Below, one piece after another: positions 50,820 through 57,584 of a stretch of 64,000 nucleotides of DNA (the first letter of the stretch is position 1; each line of letters begins with the position of its first letter). A program made the translations under genes and the position numbers. This DNA is from Streptomyces sp. NBC_01267 (GTDB lineage Bacteria; Actinomycetota; Actinomycetes; Streptomycetales; Streptomycetaceae), in assembly GCF_036241575.1 (NCBI RefSeq), contig NZ_CP108455.1, forward strand, positions 1,626,501-1,690,500, in the 5' to 3' direction. Below the pieces are notes generated by a model. It saw only the letters and a list, made by a program, of their open reading frames with translations, was not told where the DNA came from and did not search any database.

Positions 50820-52898
50820 TCAGAACCCGCCTTCCCGTTCGCGGAGCGCGGCAGCCGCCGCACGGTGGGCCGTTGCCGCGTCCGCGTCCCCGGTGTCCGC
50901 GGCCAGCGAGGCGAACGCCTCCAGAATCCGCACCTCGTCCCGAACCGAACCGCGTTCCCGCGCTCCACTCAGCGCGGCGGCGTACAGGCCGGCGGCCTCG
51001 TCCCGTCGACCGACGCGGTGCAGCACCCGCCCCAGTTCGAAGCCGGTCCGGGCCGCCATCCGCTCACGCTGCTGTTCCCGCGCCATCGCGTGGGCCTGTT
51101 CCAACAGCGCCACGGCCCGGTCCAGTTCGCCCATCCCCGCTGCGGCCTGGCCCAGCAGATGGGACTGGAGCAGCACGCCGTACGCATTGCCGATCCCGGT
51201 GTGGATGCGCAGCGATGCCTCGAAGTCCGGTGCGGCGCCCGCCCAGTCGCCTTGTACGGAGCGGACCTTGCCCCGGAACTCCAGGGCGGAGGCCAGCAGT
51301 TTCGGACGGTCCAGCAACTGGGCCGCGGCTACGGCCGGTTCCACCTCGGCATACGCCTCCTCGTACCGCTCCTGCTCCCACAGGGGGCGGGCCAGCTGGC
51401 AGCGCATCCGTACCAGAGCAGCGCTGTGCCCGGCCCGCTGGGCGGCGTCGCGCCCGGTGCGGAATGCCTCGGTCACATCGCCGTAGTGCGCATGGTCGAG
51501 GAAGTGGGTCCACAGGGGTTCGCAGAGCGCCCAGGCCGCGTCGTCCATCCCGTGCGCGTACGCGGTGCGGACACAGGCGTACAGAGCGAGCCGCTCTCCC
51601 TCCATCCAGTGCAGGGCACGCACCTTGCTCTCCCCGAAGTCCACGTCCGGCGCATCCGCGTCACCGGGCTCCGGCTCCGCGAGCGTCATCCGTGGCCCGG
51701 CCGCCAGCGCGTCGGCGCGCTGGGCCTGGCGCAGATACCAGTGGATCACCCGCTGCCGCGCCGCCGCGGCCTCGGCATCCCCGCCGTCCCGGCGTGCGCA
51801 GCGCACCGCGTGGGCCCGGAGCAAATCGTGCATCCTGAGCCGGCCGCCCCTTCCGGGGAGCAGCAGGCTGGCCCGCTCCAGCTCCTCCAACGCGTCCTCG
51901 GCCGCGTCCGGCCCCGCTCCGAGCAGTGCGGTGACGGCCTCGGGCGCGATGTACGGACCGGGGTGCACCGCGAGCAGCCGGTAGAGGCGGGCAGCCTCAC
52001 CGCTCAGGTCTCCGTACGCCGCGTTCCATACCGCTTCAACCATCGGGACCCCCCTCTCCGTCAGCTCGTCGGTCAACTGGGCGACGAGCCGCAGGAGTCC
52101 GCGCCTGCGGTGTCTGCGCAGCCAGTCACCCGCGACCTCCAGCGCGACCGGAAGTCCGCCACAGACCTGGGCCAGCCTCTCGGCCGCCGCGGTCTCGGTG
52201 GTCAGCCGGGGGTCGTCGACGATGCTCCGCAGCAACTGCGCGGCGTGCTCGTTCCCCAGCGGTCCCAGTGGCACCTCCAGGTCGGCGCCGCCCTTGAGGT
52301 CGTCCAGCCGCCCCTGGCTGAGGGCGATCACCACGCTGTCCGCCGACACCGGCATCAGCTGTTCCACCTCGAAGCCGACCCGTGCACCGTCGACCACTAC
52401 GACCATCCGCTTGCCCCGTGTACGCGCCCAGTACTGGCGCTGCCGTCCCGCATACGTCGGCTCCACGCAGTCCGGACGCACCCCCAGTGAGCGCAGCAGC
52501 TCTCCCAGGACTTCCGCCATCTCGACACCTCCGCCCCGGCGGTGGTCGTCGAGATCGACGAACCGCACGGCGTCCGGGAAGTCGCCGCCCAGCCGCCGCG
52601 CGAGGTGCACTCCGAGTGCGGTCTTCCCGACTCCTCGCACTCCGTGCACCGCGACGACGAGGGGCCGCTCGGCCTCCACGCGTCCCGGTCGTCCGATCCG
52701 TCCGATCACCCCGAGCACGGCGTCCCGTTCGCTCTCCCGGTTCACGAAGTGCGCGGCGCCCGGCGGCAGCTGGAACTCGGCGATATCCGGATCCGCATCC
52801 GCGCCCGCATGGAAGTGAACCTCCCCCACGCTTCCGGCCTGAACCACTGTCCCGACCCTGGCTTGCCCGCTCACGCTGTTCCGCGTCTCATCGACCAC
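50820..52898 (-). CDS. STAND NTPase: RHIM-like motif, degenerate NB-ARC, TPR repeats (module 2)
   Basis: 692 aa. Residues 7-25 carry N-S-V-S-G...TVVQAGSVG, with QAG at 20-22 as in the first copy. Walker A GVRGVGKT (86-93) is intact. The Walker B strand reads MVVVVDGA, with glycine where the second aspartate usually stands, and the sensor TSR is LSQ. GLPVAL is kept. The C-terminal 300 residues are TPR-like (EEAYAEVEPAVAAAQLL, LHRVGRRDEAAGLYAAAL). Nucleotide may be bound but hydrolysis looks weakened. GTG start 6 nt after a -10 box. Divergent from the HAD-like gene. Confidence 0.83.
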   Translation of the reverse strand: MVDETRNSVSGQARVGTVVQAGSVGEVHFHAGADADPDIAEFQLPPGAAHFVNRESERDAVLGVIGRIGRPGRVEAERPLVVAVHGVRGVGKTALGVHLARRLGGDFPDAVRFVDLDDHRRGGGVEMAEVLGELLRSLGVRPDCVEPTYAGRQRQYWARTRGKRMVVVVDGARVGFEVEQLMPVSADSVVIALSQGRLDDLKGGADLEVPLGPLGNEHAAQLLRSIVDDPRLTTETAAAERLAQVCGGLPVALEVAGDWLRRHRRRGLLRLVAQLTDELTERGVPMVEAVWNAAYGDLSGEAARLYRLLAVHPGPYIAPEAVTALLGAGPDAAEDALEELERASLLLPGRGGRLRMHDLLRAHAVRCARRDGGDAEAAAARQRVIHWYLRQAQRADALAAGPRMTLAEPEPGDADAPDVDFGESKVRALHWMEGERLALYACVRTAYAHGMDDAAWALCEPLWTHFLDHAHYGDVTEAFRTGRDAAQRAGHSAALVRMRCQLARPLWEQERYEEAYAEVEPAVAAAQLLDRPKLLASALEFRGKVRSVQGDWAGAAPDFEASLRIHTGIGNAYGVLLQSHLLGQAAAGMGELDRAVALLEQAHAMAREQQRERMAARTGFELGRVLHRVGRRDEAAGLYAAALSGARERGSVRDEVRILEAFASLAADTGDADAATAHRAAAAALREREGGF

Positions 52899-52904
52899 GT
52901 GCCA

Positions 52905-52910
52905 ACTCTA
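52905..52910 (-). promoter_or_regulatory. -10 box of the second NB-ARC gene
   Basis: TAGAGT on the minus strand, 6 nt before the GTG at 52898; leaderless layout. Confidence 0.4.
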
Positions 52911-52959
52911 TTCAGCATCACTGGCATTGAGTGGATATCAGGGCGGGAAGCATCTCTCC

Positions 52960-53493
52960 ATGACGGTTCGCCCGCTGCTCCTCCTCGACGTGGATGGCCC
53001 CCTCAATCCGTACGCCGCCCGCCTGCCCCGCCTGCGCGGCTACACCACACACCGATGCCACCCCGCCAACTGGCTCTCCCGCCAGACCCCCGGCTCCCGC
53101 GCCCACCGCCGGGGCCTGCGCGTCCGTCTCCTCCCCGGGCACGGTGCCCGTCTCACCGCGCTCCCCTTCGACCTGGCATGGGCGACCACCTGGATGCACC
53201 AGGCGAACGAGATGATCGCCCCAGTCATCGGCCTGCCCCACGACCTCCCGGTAATCGAATGGCCGGAACTCTTCGCCAAGGACCCCGACGGCCTCTACTG
53301 GAAGACCCGCCCTCTCCTGAACTGGGCCGCGGGCCGCCCGTTCGCCTGGGTGGACGACATGATCACGGACCTGGACAGGGCCCACGTCACGGCCCACCAC
53401 GACGCTCCTTCGCTGCTGCTGCGCATCGACCCCCGCCGCGGTCTGCGGGAGACGGACTTCGCCACACTGATCAGTTGGTCGAAGTCCTTGTGA
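52960..53493 (+). CDS. HAD-like small hydrolase family protein
   Basis: 177 aa. LLLLDVDGPLNPYA has the D-x-D of HAD motif I, WATTWMHQANE is the TT/W motif seen in this actinobacterial group, and FAWVDDMITD gives the paired aspartates of motif III. Likely a phosphatase-fold protein; in this small subgroup no substrate is known to me. The ATG at 52960 has GGGAAG 9 nt upstream. It is 61 nt from the divergent NB-ARC gene. Confidence 0.75.
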   Translation: MTVRPLLLLDVDGPLNPYAARLPRLRGYTTHRCHPANWLSRQTPGSRAHRRGLRVRLLPGHGARLTALPFDLAWATTWMHQANEMIAPVIGLPHDLPVIEWPELFAKDPDGLYWKTRPLLNWAAGRPFAWVDDMITDLDRAHVTAHHDAPSLLLRIDPRRGLRETDFATLISWSKSL

Positions 53494-54220
53494 CGCCGTG
53501 AGGGCTTCCCCGGATAGGCCTCCGCGGCTCCCGCCTCGTAGAGAGGCTTCCCGATGCCCCGGTCCTTGTGCCTCCGCTGCCCCGGAGACCACAGGGCTGG
53601 TCACCTGTACGGAACCGGGCGAGGACGAGGGCTTGCGACCGGTCTAAGCGGTGGGCATAGCTCGGCAGATGGCTTCATGCAGGCACAAACGCTGAGGCCC
53701 GCGTCGCAGCCGGGGCTGGGTTCTGGGTCTGGGTCTGGGTCTGGGTCTGGGTCTGGGTCTGGGTCTGGGTCTGGGGCCTGGGCCTGGGCCTGGGCCTGGG
53801 TCTGGGTCTGGGGCACGCTCCCTCGTCGATCCGTCATCTCAGCCCTCCAAGCCGCCCATACGGCCGGGCAGCCCGATCCAGTCCTTCATTGCGCACTGGA
53901 CCAATGCCTTGATGTGTACCTTGCCCCCAACCTCACGTCTCGTCCGAGACATATGAAGCCGCCCGTTCCGAGATGACCGCAGCTCCGCCGTCCTTGAACA
54001 CGTCCTCGCAGAACGACGCCACCTCTGCCGTACCCGGACGGTTTCGAGCCGGCACGGAGGCAGGCCGGACTGCGGGCGAGCGACGCGGAGGGCTGGTTGC
54101 ACTTCGCGCGGCCGGGCGAGACACGGTGCGCGTCCCTGCGGTGCGCTTGGCCGGGCGTCGGGAGCCTCCTGATACTCGACAAGTGGCTGGACGGGTTCAG
54201 GGCGCCCGCTCGGCGTCGGC
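53494..54220. other. Gene-poor stretch with low-complexity DNA and possible gene remnants
   Basis: 727 bp with no ORF I can support. It holds the TCTGGG array (53722-53812). On the plus strand at about 54020-54205 a frame reads like decayed coding sequence (YPDGFEPARRQAGLRASDAEGWLHFARPG, then LLILDKWLDGF) without a start. On the minus strand a 78-aa frame from 53837 has GGAGGG 5 nt upstream but consists of PD and QA repeats. These are more likely relics than genes. Confidence 0.5.
53722..53812. repeat. Hexanucleotide array TCTGGG/CCTGGG
   Basis: Nine TCTGGG, then one extra G, four CCTGGG and two TCTGGG. Six is a multiple of three, so expansion would be frame-neutral if it were translated. 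Confidence 0.95.
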
Positions 54221-54844
54221 TCAGCGCGCCGCGGTTCCCGTCAGGACATCGAGTTCCAGGCCGAGTTCGCGGGCCAGGGCGTCGTCGGTCCACTCCAGCA
54301 TCGCGGCGCGGGAGAGCGGCGCACCGTAGGAGGTCATCTGGACGGCGAGGCCGTCCAGGAGGGCGGTGAGGCGCCAGGCCGTGGCGGCGGCGTCGGGGCA
54401 GTCGAACTCACCGGCGGCGGCGCCCTCCGCGATGACGTCCGCGAGCGCCGCCTTCCACTGCTGGTCGAGCCCGCCAGCGGTCTCGCGCAGTACGGGGTCG
54501 CGCAGCGCACCGGCCCAGGCCTCGATCCACAGGCGCCAGCCCTTGGCCTGGCCGGTCGGGGCGTACCAGCGGACCGCCGCGCGCAGCCTGCGGACGGCGG
54601 AGGTGCGGCGGCCGAGCAGGAGGCGGAGGTGGGCGAGGTCGCCCTCGGCGGCGTGCGCGAAGGCCGCGGCGACGAGCTTCTCCTTGGTGGCGAAGTGGTA
54701 GAGCACCAGGGCGTTGCTGACGCCCAGGGCGGAGGCGACATCGGCGACGCGCACGGCCGCGGCGCCGCGCGCCTCGATCTGCTCGATGGCGGCGCGCAGC
54801 AGCTCCTCGCGCCGCTCGGCAACGTTCAGTCTGACTCTTGCCAC
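54221..54844 (-). CDS. TetR family transcriptional regulator
   Basis: 207 aa. N-terminal HTH: RREELLRAAIEQIEARGAAAVRVADVASALGVSNALVLYHFATKEKLV, cut here only by reading on; the recognition helix is ALGVSNALVLYHF. The C-terminal domain is of the BetI/TetR_C_6 type (LRLLLGRRTSAVRRLRAAVRW...WRLWIEAW). GTG start, 6 nt after TAGGGT, so leaderless. A large palindrome covers its promoter, suggesting autoregulation. It may once have controlled the dehydrogenase operon nearby. Confidence 0.9.
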   Translation of the reverse strand: MARVRLNVAERREELLRAAIEQIEARGAAAVRVADVASALGVSNALVLYHFATKEKLVAAAFAHAAEGDLAHLRLLLGRRTSAVRRLRAAVRWYAPTGQAKGWRLWIEAWAGALRDPVLRETAGGLDQQWKAALADVIAEGAAAGEFDCPDAAATAWRLTALLDGLAVQMTSYGAPLSRAAMLEWTDDALARELGLELDVLTGTAAR

Positions 54845-54850
54845 CTCGTC

Positions 54851-54888
54851 ACCCTACTGTCCCCACAGGGTGTCCGAACCCTGTGGGG
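54851..54888 (-). promoter_or_regulatory. TetR promoter and candidate operator
   Basis: TAGGGT (54851-54856, minus strand) precedes the GTG by 6 nt. CCCCACAGGGT, 6 nt, ACCCTGTGGGG (54861-54888) is a perfect 11-bp inverted repeat lying just upstream of the -10, where a repressor would exclude polymerase. Confidence 0.6.
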
Positions 54889-54944
54889 GACAAGGTCGCA
54901 CGGACCCTTGACAGCGCGCAACGGCGGGGCCACAGTCGACCACT

Positions 54945-54966
54945 ATTGACTGTTCATTCAGTCAAT
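54945..54966. promoter_or_regulatory. Palindrome ATTGACTG-N6-CAGTCAAT
   Basis: A perfect 8+8 inverted repeat, of the size and AT-content of TetR-family operators. Related half-sites (CTGA/TCAG) recur upstream of the pseudogene at 57376-57395 and 57434-57449. Confidence 0.55.
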
Positions 54967-55206
54967 GCACTGCGCCACGCCTCCCTTGCCCGCGCCGCAG
55001 CAGGAGTCCCTCAGTGACCCGTACACCGATCTCGCCGTCGCACGGCACCGCACCGAGTTCCCCCCAGGGCGCCCCCGGGGACTGCCCCGGTCCGGAGTGC
55101 TCCCCCGATTTTCCAGGGGCTGGGGTGAGCAACGTCCCCGGCTGCGCAAGTCCCTGAACCGGATCGAGGGCGCCGGGGGCCGCGGCCTGCACGGCGGGCC
55201 GGGTCG

Positions 55207-56463
55207 TCAGCGGAACCATCCGAAGCGCTCCGCGATGACCGGCAGCCGCTCGGCCACCAGGGCGTGCGCGGCGGCGCGGGGCGTGCAGTCGTCGGCCTCG
55301 GCGCGGGACAGCATCTGGTCGATCAGGGCACGCATCGAACGGCGGGTGTGGGCGAACGCCTCGTCGGCGTCGGCGCCGATGTCGCCGAACAGCGTCCACC
55401 ACCACCACGCGTTGGTACCGGAGTTGACGACGACGTCCGGCAGTACGGTGATGCCGCGGCCGGTCAGCAGCGCCTCCGCCTCCGGCAGCACCGGCATGTT
55501 GGCGGCCTCGACGATCCAGCGGGCGGTGATGCCCGCCTGGTTGGCGGTGTCCACGGCGTACGAGACGGCGGCGGGCACCAGCACCTCGGCGTCGGCCGTC
55601 AGCCAGGCACCGGCCGGCAGTTCGCTGTCGTCGGCGCGGAGCACGGCGCGGTCCACGCAGCCGTGGCCGTCACGGGCGGCGAGCAGCGTCTCGATGTCCA
55701 GACCGGCGGGGTTGGCGAGGGTGCCCTTGATGTCGGCGACGGCGACGACGCGCAGTCCGGCGCGGACCAGGAAACGCGCGGTGGCGCCGCCCATGGTGCC
55801 GAAGCCCTGTACCGCCACCCGGGTTCCCTGATAGGGGGTACCGGCCCGGTCCAGCGCGGCGAGTACCGATTCGGCGACGCCGCAGCCACCGACGAGCTCG
55901 CCGAGTCCGATGCCGTCCACCTCGATGGCGAACGCGTCGGCGAGGCGCTGCCGGGCGGCCTCCTCGTCGTCCAGGAGCGGGTAGACGGCCTGGATGGAGG
56001 AGACGAGGCCCGCCTCGGAGGCGGCCCGGTCGACGAGGTCCTGAGTGAGGCCGAGGTCCTCGCCGGTCGTCCAGAAGCGTTCGACGTAGGGGCGTACGGC
56101 GCGCAGGTAGCGGACGAGAACGCCGTGGGCGGCGGGGTCGCGCGGGTCGCAGTCGATACCGCCCTTGGCGCCGCCCAACGGGATGTAGCGGCCCTGCGGG
56201 TTGTAGTGCAGCGCCTCCTTCATCGTCATGCCGCGGGCCAGACCGGTCACTTCCTCCAGGGTGCAGCCGGCGCGCATCCGCAGGCCGCCGCTGGAAACCC
56301 CGCGCACCAGCCGGTCGACGACGAGGTGTCCCTGGTGCCCGGTCTCGTGGTCGGTCCAGGTGAGAGAGATCAAGGGGGCGGCGGGAGCGGGCGACGGGCT
56401 CGTCACGGGCGTGGCGGGGGTCTGCGGCGCGGGGGAGGACGGCGTGTGGGAAGACGTGGTCAT
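55207..56463 (-). CDS. Glu/Leu/Phe/Val dehydrogenase family protein
   Basis: 418 aa. An N-terminal Pro/Thr/Ser-rich tail (about 30 aa) precedes the catalytic domain (GGLRMRAGCTLEEVTGLARGMTMKEAL, then PLGGAKGGI with the catalytic lysine, and CDPRD). The NAD domain has VAVQGFGTMGGATARFL. The substrate-side loop is VVNSGTNAWWWWTLFGDI; the four tryptophans are unusual and probably set specificity. A 2-oxoacid/amino acid dehydrogenase. ATG at 56463; the SD GGAGG lies in a small hairpin. It is the intact 3' gene of a decayed operon. Confidence 0.88.
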   Translation of the reverse strand: MTTSSHTPSSPAPQTPATPVTSPSPAPAAPLISLTWTDHETGHQGHLVVDRLVRGVSSGGLRMRAGCTLEEVTGLARGMTMKEALHYNPQGRYIPLGGAKGGIDCDPRDPAAHGVLVRYLRAVRPYVERFWTTGEDLGLTQDLVDRAASEAGLVSSIQAVYPLLDDEEAARQRLADAFAIEVDGIGLGELVGGCGVAESVLAALDRAGTPYQGTRVAVQGFGTMGGATARFLVRAGLRVVAVADIKGTLANPAGLDIETLLAARDGHGCVDRAVLRADDSELPAGAWLTADAEVLVPAAVSYAVDTANQAGITARWIVEAANMPVLPEAEALLTGRGITVLPDVVVNSGTNAWWWWTLFGDIGADADEAFAHTRRSMRALIDQMLSRAEADDCTPRAAAHALVAERLPVIAERFGWFR

Positions 56464-57036
56464 CAGGAGGACTCCTCCGGAACGGTGATGAGGGTGGGCC
56501 CCGGGGTGGTCAGGGCCAGGCGCAGGGCTTCGGCGAGCGCCTCGGGGGAGTCGGCGTGCACTCCGTGGCCGCCGTAGGCGCGGGCCAGTGCGGGCAGGTC
56601 GACCGGGGGCAGGTCGACGCCGGTCGGGTGGTCGCAGCGGGCCGCCATTTCGCAGCCGGTGCGCGTCCCGGCTCCGCGTCCCGGCGTCCCGCTCGTCCCG
56701 CAGCGCGGCGACGGCCCGGCGGACGGCGACGGCCCGGCGGACGGCGACGGCCCGGCGGACGGTACCGGTCTCCGGCCGTGGGGTACCGGCATCCGGCCGT
56801 GGGGTACCGGCATCCGGCCGTACGGTGCCGGTCTCCCGGCTGGTGCGGGTCGTTGCCCCGCCGCCGCGGCAGGCGGCGAGCAGTGCGCGCACGGTGTGGC
56901 AGGCATCGCCCACCAGCGGGAGGTCCGCGGGCAGTCCCGCGTACATCTGCGCCGGGTCGACATCCACCCGGACGAGGGTGCCGCCGAGTGCGGGCGGATC
57001 CGTCCACAGGTCGGACTCGGCCAGCTCCGTGCCGAC
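56463..57036 (-). pseudogene. Decayed thiamine-diphosphate enzyme (acetolactate synthase-like), core replaced by repeats
   Basis: The piece VGTELAESDLWTDPPALGGTLVRVDVDPAQMYAG is the middle domain of an ALS/POX-type TPP enzyme. The end, PPVDLPALARAYGGHGVHADSPEALAEALRLAL and ITVPEE, is its C-terminus in a different frame. The TPP-binding domain between them is absent and the gap contains tandem repeats. The old stop codon overlaps the dehydrogenase start (TGATG), showing the genes were once an operon. Confidence 0.8.
56707..56840. repeat. Tandem 18-bp (x3) and 21-bp (x3.8) repeats inside the pseudogene
   Basis: GGCGACGGCCCGGCGGAC is repeated three times exactly at 56707-56760. Directly after it, a 21-bp unit beginning GGTACCGG and ending CCGGCCGTGG is repeated with few changes to 56840. 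The two unrelated arrays abut. Confidence 0.92.
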
Positions 57037-57291
57037 GCCGGTGGTGCGGGTGGCCGCAGTGGTGAGGGAGGCGGCGTCCGAACCGGTGCCGGGCTCGGTG
57101 ACGGCCAGCATGAATCCGGTGATGCCGACCTCGGCGGCCCTGCGCCACAAGTCCCAGGGGGTCTCGACGTCGGCCTCGTCGACGGCGCGCGCCGCCGGCC
57201 GGATCTCCTCCAGCGCGAAGGTACGGGTGAGGCCGACGATGTCCCGCTGTTCGGGGGTCAGCGGGATCAGCTCGGTGGGCAGCTCCGACAT
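57037..57291 (-). pseudogene. Acyl-CoA dehydrogenase remnant
   Basis: Starts as a good acyl-CoA dehydrogenase (MSELPTELIPLTPEQRDIVG, EEIRPAARAVDEADVETPWDLW, VGITGFML). At residue 62 it jumps straight to AVTEPGTGSDAASL, which normally lies some 60 residues further on. At residue 85 it runs into the TPP-enzyme fragment. FAD and substrate domains are gone. At least two internal deletions are needed to explain it. Confidence 0.8.
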
Positions 57292-57375
57292 GGCGTCTCC
57301 AGACACGACGATGACGTCCTCGGACCGACCGGCACACGGGGAGGAGCTGTCACGGGGCCATGCACCGACCGGTCT

Positions 57376-57395
57376 TACTGAATCACTAGTCAGTA
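57376..57395. promoter_or_regulatory. Palindrome TACTGA-N8-TCAGTA
   Basis: A perfect 6+6 inverted repeat 85 bp upstream of the remnant's start codon. Its half-site resembles the palindromes at 54945 and 57434, as expected of shared TetR operators. Confidence 0.5.
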
Positions 57396-57433
57396 TTTGG
57401 AGTCCGGGCCGCCGGTGTCAATGAGCGCGGATA

Positions 57434-57449
57434 CTGAACCTTCATTCAG
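57434..57449. promoter_or_regulatory. Palindrome CTGAA-N6-TTCAG
   Basis: Inverted repeat in an AT-rich island between the remnant operon and the divergent sugar operon, about 30 bp upstream of the -35 box of the latter. Confidence 0.4.
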
Positions 57450-57477
57450 CGGCCTTTCCACCATGCGCAACGGGGGG

Positions 57478-57506
57478 TTGACCACCCCCCGATCACCTCG
57501 TACGGT
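57478..57506 (+). promoter_or_regulatory. Promoter of the sugar-uptake operon
   Basis: TTGACC (57478-57483), 17-nt spacer, TACGGT (57501-57506): the best housekeeping-type promoter in the window. Start expected near 57513. Confidence 0.75.
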
Positions 57507-57520
57507 GCTCCCACCTCGCA

Positions 57521-57536
57521 GGTGTATCGATTAACC
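57521..57536. promoter_or_regulatory. LacI-family operator candidate
   Basis: GGTGTATCGATTAACC is an imperfect palindrome (12 of 16 symmetric) around ATCGAT, with the central CG typical of LacI-family sites. It lies just after the predicted transcription start, a classic repression position for the LacI regulator of this operon. Confidence 0.65.
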
Positions 57537-57584
57537 ACCTCCCGGGCACCCACTCCCCTGCTCCCCTGTAGGAGGCCGCACGCC

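Larger units (their letters stand above)
54845..55206. other. TetR upstream region with two palindromes and a possible 5' gene relic
   Basis: 362 bp. It holds a 28-bp inverted repeat at 54861-54888 and a 22-bp one at 54945-54966 (listed separately). After an ATG at 54965 a plus-strand frame reads SLSDPYTDLAVARHRTEFPP and then loses coding character, which looks like the truncated start of a lost gene. The 3' half is C/G-rich with no recognisable feature. Confidence 0.5.

Noticed and set aside
53601..53837. 78-aa minus-strand ORF with GGAGGG 5 nt before its ATG
   Set aside because: The product is PDPDPD and QAQAQA from the hexamer array, with no conserved part; the ribosome binding site match is probably chance.
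55207..57306. One 699-aa protein covering remnant and dehydrogenase
   Set aside because: Its parts come from three unrelated families and it runs through tandem repeats; the dehydrogenase has its own start with a ribosome binding site.
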